This document shows positions 29,279-36,080 of a DNA stretch of 64,000 nucleotides, piece after piece. The notes beneath the pieces are model-generated. The model saw only the letters and a list, made by a program, of their open reading frames with translations. It did no database searches and was not told the origin of the DNA. The position numbers were made by a program, and so were the translations under genes. How positions within the stretch are numbered: position 1 is the stretch's first letter; the number at the start of each line of letters is the position of its first letter. This stretch comes from a virus, in the IMG/VR virus record IMGVR_UViG_3300034063_000636, positions 1 through 64,000 of that record; one strand, written 5' to 3'.

Positions 29279-29965
29279 ATGTTTAACCATATACACCATG
29301 ATTTCCCCAAACTCTTGCAAGAGAACGTCGACGGCACTCGCTGTTACGTCACTCCGACTGGTGAGAGGTATCCGTCTGTCACCACAGTTCTTTCTGATTA
29401 TGGGAAAGAAGCAATTCTAGAATGGCGCAAGAGAGTCGGTGAAGCCAAAGCAAACGAAGTCTCTCGCAAAGCAACCACTCGAGGGACTAGCGTCCACAAA
29501 GCACTCGAGATGTATCTTAAGAATGAGGACATCTCCTCTCTCGAAATGTTACCGAACGTCAAGTCTCTTTTCGTTCGAATGAAGCAAGAAATAGACGCAA
29601 AGGTCAATAACATCCATTGCTTGGAAGATCGCCTTTTCTCTCACGAACTCAAACTTGCTGGGACTGTAGACTGTATTGCTGAGCATAACGGGATCCTTTC
29701 TGTAATCGACTTTAAGACTTCAGTTCGTCTCAAGAAGAAAGAGAACATCGGCAACTACTTTATGCAAGCCGCTGCCTATCGCCAGATGTTCTACGAGATG
29801 ACTGGTCTAGATGCCAAGCAAGTCATTATCCTCATCGGCGTTGATACCGCTAATTTTTGCCAAACTCTTGTGGTCAAAGAGGATGAGTTAGAATCACACA
29901 AGCAAGAATTGCTTAAATACATCGAGGCATATCGAACCAAGAATAACTTGCCTTTGCTTGTGTAA
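29279..29965 (+). CDS. PD-(D/E)XK (Cas4/RecB-like) nuclease
   Basis: YPSVTTVLSDYGKEAILEWR at the N-terminus is typical of MGME1/Cas4-like phage exonucleases. The nuclease core is GTVDCIAEHNG...SVIDFKTS, supplying D, then D and K, with a downstream QAAAYRQMFYEMTG (QxxxY motif). Length 228. Probably a 5' exonuclease in recombination or host-DNA breakdown. No iron-sulfur cysteines are seen, unlike true Cas4. Confidence 0.78.
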   Translation: MFNHIHHDFPKLLQENVDGTRCYVTPTGERYPSVTTVLSDYGKEAILEWRKRVGEAKANEVSRKATTRGTSVHKALEMYLKNEDISSLEMLPNVKSLFVRMKQEIDAKVNNIHCLEDRLFSHELKLAGTVDCIAEHNGILSVIDFKTSVRLKKKENIGNYFMQAAAYRQMFYEMTGLDAKQVIILIGVDTANFCQTLVVKEDELESHKQELLKYIEAYRTKNNLPLLV

Positions 29966-29999
29966 TTTAGTATAATAATCCTATCAGTTGGAGAGTTAA

Positions 30000-30401
30000 A
30001 TGAAATGTTTTCCTGCTATCACTGCCACCCTCCTGCTTGGTTGCTCAAGCATCGTAGCAAACGCTCAAAGTACGGAACAAGTGTTGGGTGCAATTGCTGG
30101 CGGCGCACTTGGCAGCACTATCGGCGACGGTGATGGTCGTAAGGCTGCGACTGTAATTGGCGCGATTCTTGGCTACAATATGGGTGATCAAGTCTTGAAT
30201 TCAAATTATCGAGACGAATTCTCGAGATTAGATCATCATGACTTTCGAAGATGGTGTCAACACCGAGTTCCTCATCGATATGATTATGATAGAAATTTGC
30301 GCAACCAGTGGATTTCTGGTTGCGTGAGTCGATTGAATCGTCAACAACGTGAACTTGAACGTGAAGCATATGAGGATGGATATTATGGACCTGCCAATTA
30401 A
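30000..30401 (+). CDS. Exported glycine-zipper envelope protein
   Basis: A signal peptide ends ANA before Gln23; a lipobox-like LLLGC at residue 15 is an alternative lipoprotein reading. Residues 27-62 are a glycine zipper (GAIAGGALGSTIGDGDGRKA then GAILGYNMGD), as in 17-kDa surface antigen/YMGG proteins that insert in or pack against membranes. A basic, His- and Arg-rich C-terminal domain follows. GTTGGAGAG precedes the start. Envelope location is likely; it may alter the host surface, as with other exported genes here. Confidence 0.75.
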   Translation: MKCFPAITATLLLGCSSIVANAQSTEQVLGAIAGGALGSTIGDGDGRKAATVIGAILGYNMGDQVLNSNYRDEFSRLDHHDFRRWCQHRVPHRYDYDRNLRNQWISGCVSRLNRQQRELEREAYEDGYYGPAN

Positions 30402-30549
30402 TGATTATGAATTGAGTGTGATCATCGAAGCACTACAGCGAGATGGTCGTTGGGAATTGCGTGATCGTCTCGCTCTTGTCGAGCAATTGATCAAAGAAGG
30501 CAAACCATACAAGAAGATTCTCCGCGAAGAGTATAATCTCGTCGCCTAA
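30385..30549 (+). CDS. Conserved small helical protein, 54 aa
   Basis: MDLPINDYELSVIIEALQRD then WELRDRLALVEQLIKEGK: a small helical protein overlapping the end of the glycine-zipper gene. ATG 30385 has GAGG nine bases upstream; 30370 and 30376 are alternatives. Unknown function. Confidence 0.55.
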   Translation: MDLPINDYELSVIIEALQRDGRWELRDRLALVEQLIKEGKPYKKILREEYNLVA

Positions 30550-30589
30550 TAGCCTCTATCAATCATTTCTATTGAATTAAATTATCGCA

Positions 30590-30614
30590 AAAAGATGCGA
30601 CAGAGGCATCTTTT
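30590..30614 (+). terminator. Rho-independent terminator
   Basis: AAAAGATGC, loop GACAGAG, GCATCTTTT: a 9 bp stem ending in four T. Confidence 0.7.
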
Positions 30615-30673
30615 GTCATATATAATTACTCGTATAGGTTTCGTATAGGTTTTCATTATACAGGAGTTTGAAC

Positions 30674-31249
30674 ATGAAGACAGTTGGAGATAAGGTAAAG
30701 AATTTCGCAGTTACTGGTGTCAAGCCTGGTGCTCTCACTCCAGATAATGCTTTTGAAACTATTACAGATCTTTCTTTTGAAGGCAAATGGAAGGTCGTTG
30801 TGTTTTATCCAAAGGACTTCACCTTTGTTTGCCCAACAGAAATTGTTGCCTATGATAAGTTGAACAAAGATTTCGCTGACCGCGATGCGGTTCTTTTGAT
30901 CGGTTCAACAGACAACGAATTCTGTAAGTTGGCATGGAAAAATGCTCACGAAGATCTCAAGAAAACCACTTGCTGGTTCTTTGCTGACACAGCACGCGAT
31001 CTTGAAGATGTATGGGATGAAGATACAAACAGCCTCGTTCAGCAACTCGGTGTGTTCTACAAGCCAGCAGGTGCTGCTCTTCGCGCAACGTTTATCGTTG
31101 ATCCAGATGGAATCATTCAGCATGTCACTGTGAATAATCTAAACGTCGGACGCAATCCTGAGGAAACACTTCGTATCCTCGATGCATTGCAGACGGGTGA
31201 ACTTTGCCAGTGCAATCGTCAGGTTGGTGAAGCAACTCTCTCAAAATAA
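30674..31249 (+). CDS. ahpC: Alkyl hydroperoxide peroxidase AhpC (2-Cys peroxiredoxin)
   Basis: Reduces hydrogen peroxide and organic peroxides. The peroxidatic Cys53 lies in DFTFVCPTE and the resolving cysteine in GELCQCNR near residue 177. FYPKDFTF, the GSTDNEFCKLAWKN helix and RATFIVDPDG strand match the AhpC/Prx1 group, and the 191-residue length is full. A CAGGAG site lies before ATG 30674. It forms an operon with an EF-hand protein and AhpD, the natural reductant of many AhpC enzymes. Peroxidase genes are rare in phages; this one looks intact. Confidence 0.93.
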   Translation: MKTVGDKVKNFAVTGVKPGALTPDNAFETITDLSFEGKWKVVVFYPKDFTFVCPTEIVAYDKLNKDFADRDAVLLIGSTDNEFCKLAWKNAHEDLKKTTCWFFADTARDLEDVWDEDTNSLVQQLGVFYKPAGAALRATFIVDPDGIIQHVTVNNLNVGRNPEETLRILDALQTGELCQCNRQVGEATLSK

Positions 31250-31264
31250 AGGAAAGAAACTTAA

Positions 31265-31513
31265 ATGAAAAAACTAATCATTGGATTGATGATGTTATCT
31301 GCGCCAGCGATGGCTCAAGATCGTGTGGCTCAGTATGACTTTGACAAGGACGGCAAAGTTTCATTTGAAGATGTAAATCGTTACTGCACAGTAACGAGTG
31401 GTTTGTTTGAAAGAGCAGACAAAAATCAAGATGGCTTTTTGAGCAACTCAGAAATGCGTCAAGCAAAAGCCTATTTGTTCTCACGCTGCGCAGAAGTACC
31501 AAAGGACGCTTAA
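31265..31513 (+). CDS. Exported EF-hand protein, 82 aa
   Basis: A signal peptide (cleavage after APAMA) is followed by two calcium-binding loops: DFDKDGKVSFED and DKNQDGFLSNSE, both with acidic residues at positions 1, 3, 5 and 12 or near equivalents. Two cysteines could form a disulfide. It is a periplasmic calcium-binding protein of unknown role, sitting between ahpC and ahpD with short gaps. Confidence 0.8.
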   Translation: MKKLIIGLMMLSAPAMAQDRVAQYDFDKDGKVSFEDVNRYCTVTSGLFERADKNQDGFLSNSEMRQAKAYLFSRCAEVPKDA

Positions 31514-31514
31514 T

Positions 31515-32027
31515 ATGAATTGGGTCAATGTAGTTAAAGAAGGTTTACCAGAATATGCAAAAGATACAAGATTGAATCTTGATGCAGTTCTGCTTCGCAG
31601 TTCACTTGACCCTTTGGTTGCGCAAGGATGCGCACTTGCAGCGGCATTCGCTGCAGGAAATTCTCGATTAGCAACAGCAATCGACGCAGAGTTTGAGGAT
31701 CGTAAGGAAGCCGACGCTGCGTTGACTGCTGCCTCTATTATGGCACAGAATAATGTTTGGTATCCATACATTGAAATGGTAGAAGATCCTGCATTGAAGG
31801 GACTTCCTGCATTACTTCGTATGAACGGAATCATCAATCATGGTGGCACTTCAAAGGTCAATTTTGAAGCATACTCTCTCGCTGCCTCAATCGTAGGCAA
31901 ATGCCAATTCTGTGTCAAGGCTCACTATGATACTCTCAAGAAAGAGGGTATGACAGTTGAGCAACTCCGCGACATTGGTCGAATTGCTGCTGTTGTCAAT
32001 TCAGTCGCAAAAGTTCTTGCTGGCTAA
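31515..32027 (+). CDS. ahpD: AhpD-like alkylhydroperoxidase
   Basis: A carboxymuconolactone-decarboxylase-fold protein with the AhpD proton-relay site: Glu118, Cys130, Cys133 and His137 (NFEAYSLAASIVGKCQFCVK). These positions coincide with those known for mycobacterial AhpD. AhpD uses its CxxC to reduce AhpC with help from a lipoyl protein. Length 170 is usual. It follows the EF-hand gene by one base, making ahpC and ahpD a functional pair. Confidence 0.9.
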   Translation: MNWVNVVKEGLPEYAKDTRLNLDAVLLRSSLDPLVAQGCALAAAFAAGNSRLATAIDAEFEDRKEADAALTAASIMAQNNVWYPYIEMVEDPALKGLPALLRMNGIINHGGTSKVNFEAYSLAASIVGKCQFCVKAHYDTLKKEGMTVEQLRDIGRIAAVVNSVAKVLAG

Positions 32028-32062
32028 ATAATACTACCTTTTTCTATTATTGGGAGTATAAT

Positions 32063-32221
32063 ATGTCTGAAGTGAAACAATATCCATGCGCATGCGGACG
32101 CAGTCCGACTGGCTATTGCATTGGTTTGCATGCAATGACATCTGAGCAATACAAGAAGTATCTTGAAGAGCAACAGAAATCATTGAATGAACAGACAAAG
32201 CCACAGTTTCTAGTTGATTAA
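32063..32221 (+). CDS. CDGSH-like miniprotein, 52 aa
   Basis: CACGRSPTGYCIGLHAMTSE carries a C-x-C-x2-S-x4-C-x-G-x-H pattern, similar to the CDGSH iron-sulfur motif but with IGLH in place of DGSH. A helical tail completes it. GGGAG lies six bases before the ATG. It could bind a 2Fe-2S cluster or zinc. Its position after the peroxide-defence genes makes a redox role attractive, but it may be unrelated. It ends just before the tmRNA acceptor piece. Confidence 0.6.
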   Translation: MSEVKQYPCACGRSPTGYCIGLHAMTSEQYKKYLEEQQKSLNEQTKPQFLVD

Positions 32222-32240
32222 TGGTTGTAAACTGACAATT

Positions 32241-32283
32241 AAAGGTGTTCTGGACTCGGGTTCGACCCCCGACATCTCCACCA
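32241..32283 (+). ncRNA. ssrA: Two-piece tmRNA, acceptor piece (5' end approximate)
   Basis: T-arm TCGGG-TTCGACC-CCCGA (32256-32272), acceptor strand CATCTCC (32273-32279), discriminator A and encoded CCA at 32281-32283. The strand pairs with GGGGATG at 32328. The acceptor half precedes the coding half, so the gene is permuted; the 45 bases between would be removed. The mature 5' end is not visible. Confidence 0.88.
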
Positions 32284-32327
32284 AATGCCCATCACCTCTG
32301 CATTAATGTACGTGGTGGCTATCTTAT

Positions 32328-32502
32328 GGGGATGAATTTGGCTTCGACAGGGCAAGTAATAACCTGACAGCAACCAGTGAGGCGACTGACTTAATCAGCG
32401 CAAACAAAGTAAACGCAAACGACGATTACTTCGAAATGGCTCTCGCTGCTTAATTGCAGTATGAGATTACCAGAGTTGACCGCTTGGTAACAGAAAGGTC
32501 TG
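32328..32502 (+). ncRNA. ssrA: Two-piece tmRNA, coding piece
   Basis: Begins GGGGATG followed by AATTTGGCTTCGACA, the conserved tmRNA 5' segment. The resume codon GCA lies at 32415, and the tag frame encodes ANDDYFEMALAA with TAA at 32451-32453, a typical ClpXP-type ALAA end. It tags and rescues stalled ribosomes. A terminator follows. Confidence 0.9.
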
Positions 32503-32534
32503 GGTTGGTGGTGCGAACCACCAACCTTTTCTTT
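32503..32534 (+). terminator. Terminator of tmRNA
   Basis: GGTTGGTGGT, loop GCGA, ACCACCAACC (10 bp perfect), then TTTTCTTT. Confidence 0.93.
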
Positions 32535-32560
32535 CCACTGCAATAATGGAGGCAACTAAC

Positions 32561-33199
32561 ATGAATGCAGTAGATATATTACATAATGTTGAAAAATATT
32601 TTGATCGCAATCACAATTTGTTCTGTATGTGGGGTGGATTATTCTCCCTAATATTTTTCGGAATCTTTATCCCATACAGAATGTTGGCAATACAAGAAGC
32701 AAATCTTAATGCTCAATTGTCAGCATACCAAACTCAAAATTCATATCTTGCCACTCAGGTCAATGATATGTCTCATGAAATGAAATTTTTGAAACTCAGT
32801 TATGACGAAAAGCAAAACGTCATGCGAGAAGTTGATTGCCTTGCAAAAAACATTTACTTCGAGGCAAAGGGTGAACCACGCGCAGGTAAAATTGCCGTGG
32901 CTGAAGTCACAATGAATCGTGTAAAGAGCAAGCAATTCCCTCGTTCTGTTTGTGCAGTAGTTTATCAAAAGACCAAAGGCACTTGCCAATTCTCTTGGGT
33001 GTGTGAGGGAAAGAAAGTAATTCGCAATCGTGCAGCATGGAAAGAGTCTTTGCAAATTGCTGAGACTATATTGATTTTAGACAGGAAGTACGGTATAATT
33101 GGATCTGCAAAGTATTTTCACGCAGACTATGTTGATCCATCTTGGGCAGAGAAAAAGAAACTGATTCGCAAGATTGGCAATCATATATTTTATCATTGA
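32561..33199 (+). CDS. SleB-type cell wall hydrolase (endolysin candidate)
   Basis: The C-terminal half is a Hydrolase_2 (SleB) domain: VDCLAKNIYFEAKGEPRAGK with the catalytic glutamate, IAVAEVTMNRVKS, TCQFSWVCEG and SAKYFHADYVDPSW. This family cuts peptidoglycan. Residues 20-40 form one membrane helix, so it may be a signal-anchor endolysin exported by the host Sec system, followed by a coiled linker. GGAGG lies before ATG 32561. It is separate from the tail lysozyme in the gp5-like gene. Confidence 0.82.
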   Translation: MNAVDILHNVEKYFDRNHNLFCMWGGLFSLIFFGIFIPYRMLAIQEANLNAQLSAYQTQNSYLATQVNDMSHEMKFLKLSYDEKQNVMREVDCLAKNIYFEAKGEPRAGKIAVAEVTMNRVKSKQFPRSVCAVVYQKTKGTCQFSWVCEGKKVIRNRAAWKESLQIAETILILDRKYGIIGSAKYFHADYVDPSWAEKKKLIRKIGNHIFYH

Positions 33200-33205
33200 G
33201 GCTTT

Positions 33206-34228
33206 ATGAGAATTATTGAAGACGTTAAGTTGGACTATAAAGATGTCCTCATCACTCCGAAACGTTCTAACCTTTCTTCAAGAAGCGAAGTAAATCTAGA
33301 AAGAATATTCACTTTCAGAAGTGGCAACAGTTGGAAAGGCGTTCCAATTATTGCTGCAAACATGGATGGTATTGGCACTCTAGAGATGGATTTAGAGTTT
33401 GCCAAACATAATTGTATGGTTGCTTTGACCAAACATTATGGTGAGTCTGAATTAAACAGTCACTTTGCGCGAAGATTAGACAGTAGCATCTATTCTCTTG
33501 GCACTTCTGGCGAAGATTTAAAGAAATTCGATGAAGTGTATAATATCGTCGGAAATCGAAACATGAGAGTTTGTATTGATGTTGCGAATGGTTATACACA
33601 AGCCTTTGTAAATTTCGTTCGTCATTTTCGCGATCGTTATCCTTATGTTGTATTGATGGCAGGTAATGTTGTCACACCAGAAATGACAGAAGAACTAATT
33701 ATCGGCGGTGTTGACATCGTGAAAGTTGGTATTGGTCCTGGCTCTGTTTGCACTACACGCAAAAAGACAGGCGTCGGCTACCCGCAGTTGAGTGCAGTGA
33801 TTGAGTGTGCGGATGCTGCTCATGGTCTCAAGGGTCATATCATAGCGGATGGAGGGTGTTCCGTTCCTGGGGACGTTGTGAAAGCATTTGCTGCGGGAGC
33901 CGATTTCGTGATGCTTGGTGGAATGTTGGCAGGTCATAAGGAAGGCGGAGCGAGTGCACTGGGCGGAAATAAATTCTACGGAATGAGTTCTGATACTGCA
34001 ATGGATCTGCATAATGGTGGTGTTGCCAATTACAGAGCATCTGAAGGCAAGACTGTAGAGATTCCATATCGCGGTGAGGTAAAACGAACTATGCAAGATA
34101 TTTTGGGTGGATTACGTTCGGCATGTACTTATGTGGGAGCAAGTGAATTGAAAGAGTTGAGTAAGCGCACAACGTTTGTTCGTGTGACTCAGCAGTTGAA
34201 CAATTCCTTGAGTGAATATGAGATCTAA
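33206..34228 (+). CDS. guaC: GMP reductase
   Basis: Reduces GMP to IMP with NADPH, linking guanine to adenine nucleotide pools. The TIM-barrel of the IMPDH/GMPR family is present, with the catalytic loop [20 protein letters not shown] and [20 protein letters not shown]; these match GuaC rather than IMP dehydrogenase, and there is no CBS domain. Length 340 is full. It probably adjusts purine supply for the phage's AT-rich DNA. It lies between the SleB hydrolase and gp33 genes. Confidence 0.88.
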   Translation: MRIIEDVKLDYKDVLITPKRSNLSSRSEVNLERIFTFRSGNSWKGVPIIAANMDGIGTLEMDLEFAKHNCMVALTKHYGESELNSHFARRLDSSIYSLGTSGEDLKKFDEVYNIVGNRNMRVCIDVANGYTQAFVNFVRHFRDRYPYVVLMAGNVVTPEMTEELIIGGVDIVKVGIGPGSVCTTRKKTGVGYPQLSAVIECADAAHGLKGHIIADGGCSVPGDVVKAFAAGADFVMLGGMLAGHKEGGASALGGNKFYGMSSDTAMDLHNGGVANYRASEGKTVEIPYRGEVKRTMQDILGGLRSACTYVGASELKELSKRTTFVRVTQQLNNSLSEYEI

Positions 34229-34229
34229 T

Positions 34230-34451
34230 ATGGCAAGTCGCGAAGAAAAAAATAACTTTTCTATGATGATCATGAATTTGGCGATTCAAGAAAAGATTGA
34301 TCACATGGATGCAATCACTTCATACTGCGAGCGTAACAATCTTGAGATTGAAGTTGCTGCAAGTTTGATCAATGATTCTCTAAAGAGTATCATTGAAGGT
34401 GAAGCAATGGAGTTGAGATTCTTGCCGCGAGGAAGTCGATTGCCTCTATGA
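34230..34451 (+). CDS. 33: Late promoter coactivator gp33
   Basis: A 73-residue protein with the gp33 pattern: an N-terminal helix, a DAITSYCERNNLEIEVAASL helix pair and the C-terminal clamp-binding end ELRFLPRGSRLPL. In T4 gp33 bridges RNA polymerase, the gp55 sigma and the sliding clamp at late promoters. ATG 34230 lies just after the guaC stop. It is coupled by ATGA to gp59, as replication/late transcription genes are in T4 relatives. Confidence 0.82.
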   Translation: MASREEKNNFSMMIMNLAIQEKIDHMDAITSYCERNNLEIEVAASLINDSLKSIIEGEAMELRFLPRGSRLPL

Positions 34452-35056
34452 ATGGATACGATTTGTATTGCATCTATCAAGCCATCAAGTTGCATTTCAC
34501 TTCAGAGAGTTATAACTTCTTTCAATATGATGGCAAAACTCGAGTATCAGTAGATGCATTTCAAAAACGCCGTGACAAGTTTCTATTCCACCGCCTTGCG
34601 CGCAAGTATCGCGACGATGAGATGGTTCCATTTCTGGTTGCTAATTTTGTACACAGTGATGATAACTGGACCAAGTCATTGCTTGAAGACCAGGCTGAAG
34701 AAACTTATCGGTATTGGAAACGAACCACCGATTCCATGAGCAAAGTATATTTGGAAGATCTGCAGAAGATTTGTCCAGATCCAAAAGAGTTTAACAATTT
34801 ATTTAAAGTTGAAGATGGACAATTTCCAAAATTGTTAGTCGCATTCCTCCAAAAAGATGTAACGATTGAGACTCTTGTGATTCTTAATAACATCTTCAAC
34901 TTTATACAAATTTGGGACAAGAAGATTTCAGATGATATCATCTATCCCAAAGTGTCAAGAAAGGTGCGCAAGTATGGTGCTTTTCTTGCGGTGAACGTTG
35001 ACAAGTATAAGCAATTGACAAAGGAAACTTTACTTGCTGACGAAAATACTATATAA
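34448..35056 (+). CDS. 59: Helicase loader gp59
   Basis: Loads the gp41 helicase on gp32-coated forks. VSVDAFQKRRDKFLFHRLAR is close to the T4 gp59 VSDAAYQKRRDK segment, and the two-domain all-helical make-up and 202-residue length (T4: 217) agree. It lies upstream of gene 32, the usual T4-like order. Confidence 0.85.
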   Translation: MNGYDLYCIYQAIKLHFTSESYNFFQYDGKTRVSVDAFQKRRDKFLFHRLARKYRDDEMVPFLVANFVHSDDNWTKSLLEDQAEETYRYWKRTTDSMSKVYLEDLQKICPDPKEFNNLFKVEDGQFPKLLVAFLQKDVTIETLVILNNIFNFIQIWDKKISDDIIYPKVSRKVRKYGAFLAVNVDKYKQLTKETLLADENTI

Positions 35057-35057
35057 T
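35029..35057 (+). promoter_or_regulatory. Promoter for gene 32
   Basis: TTTACT (35029-35034), a 17 bp spacer and TATAAT (35052-35057). Gives a leader of about 60 bases, room for a T4-like autoregulatory site. The overlapping TATATAAT could also serve as a late box. Confidence 0.5.
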
Positions 35058-35125
35058 GATGTTGTGATGATGAAAAAAGTGGACAAGTCGATATACATTA
35101 ATACTACGCTATACGGAGAATACAA

Positions 35126-36025
35126 ATGAGTCTAGCAAATCTAAAGAACAAGAGTTCTTCTCTTGATAAGTTGAAGAAGGCAGTTGAGCAATCCTCTGCT
35201 GGTAACGGTGGTGGCAAGAACGTTGATGAGCGTTTTTGGCAACCAGAAGTTGACGCTGCTGGCAACGGATACGCAGTTATCCGTTTCCTCGATACGCCAG
35301 CCGTTGACGGTGAAGATGGTCTACCGTGGGTACAAATCTGGTCACACGGTTTCCAAGGTCCAGGTGGTTGGTACATTGAGAATTCTCTCACTACACTTGG
35401 CAAGACCGATCCTGTTTCTGAGTACAACACTGTTCTGTGGAACTCAGGTATCGAAGCAAACAAAGAAATTGCTCGCAAACAAAAGCGCAAGTTGACGTAC
35501 ATTGCAAACGTTCTTGTGATCTCTGACGCCAAGCGTCCGCAAAATGAAGGCAAGGTTTTCTTGTTCAAGTTCGGAAAGAAAATTTTCGACAAGATCAAGG
35601 AGCAACTTGAGCCGCAGTTTGCTGATGAGACTCCAATGAATCCGTTTGACTTCTGGAAGGGTGCGAACTTCAAGGTCAAGATTCGTAACGTCGAAGGCTA
35701 TCGCAACTATGACAAGTCGGAGTTTGAGGCTCCTGCTGCATTGTTGAATGGTGATGATGCGAAGATTGAGCAGGTTTGGAAGTCTGCATATTCACTCAAG
35801 GATTTCCTGAAGCCTGAAAACTTCAAGACCTATGATGAACTTAAAGCGAAGTTGGACAAGGTTCTTGGTGCTGGTGGCGTGTCTGGCGCAACCGCCAAGC
35901 GAGTTGATGATGAGGAAGCAGCCGCTCCTGTCATTCGCTCTGCTCCAGCCAAGAAAGTAACTGCTGAAGAAGTCAGCGTCGATGATGACGATATGGCATT
36001 CTTCGAGAAACTTGCTGCTGAGTAA
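35126..36025 (+). CDS. 32: Single-stranded DNA-binding protein gp32
   Basis: Coats ssDNA and organises the replisome. The basic N-terminal cooperativity domain (SLANLKNKSSSLDKLKKAVE), the OB-fold core (YANVLVISD-like LTYIANVLVISDAKRPQNEG, then KVFLFKFGKKIFDKI), and an acidic C-terminal tail ending DDDDMAFFEKLAAE match T4 gp32. The zinc site is lost: where T4 has a CPVC knuckle this protein has KTDPVSEYN. Length 299. Ends in a UUCG terminator. Confidence 0.93.
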   Translation: MSLANLKNKSSSLDKLKKAVEQSSAGNGGGKNVDERFWQPEVDAAGNGYAVIRFLDTPAVDGEDGLPWVQIWSHGFQGPGGWYIENSLTTLGKTDPVSEYNTVLWNSGIEANKEIARKQKRKLTYIANVLVISDAKRPQNEGKVFLFKFGKKIFDKIKEQLEPQFADETPMNPFDFWKGANFKVKIRNVEGYRNYDKSEFEAPAALLNGDDAKIEQVWKSAYSLKDFLKPENFKTYDELKAKLDKVLGAGGVSGATAKRVDDEEAAAPVIRSAPAKKVTAEEVSVDDDDMAFFEKLAAE

Positions 36026-36054
36026 TTTCGATTAGAAAACCGTAGATGTTTTCA

Positions 36055-36080
36055 GGGGGACTTCGGTCCCCTTTTTTTAT
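36055..36080 (+). terminator. Rho-independent terminator with UUCG loop
   Basis: GGGGAC, loop TTCG, GTCCCC, then seven T. It separates gene 32 from the converging structural genes. Confidence 0.92.

Noticed and set aside
32284-32327. Glutamine or other riboswitch in front of the tmRNA coding piece
   Set aside because: This is the 44-base processed-out segment of a permuted tmRNA; it is too short for known riboswitches and shows none of their conserved cores.
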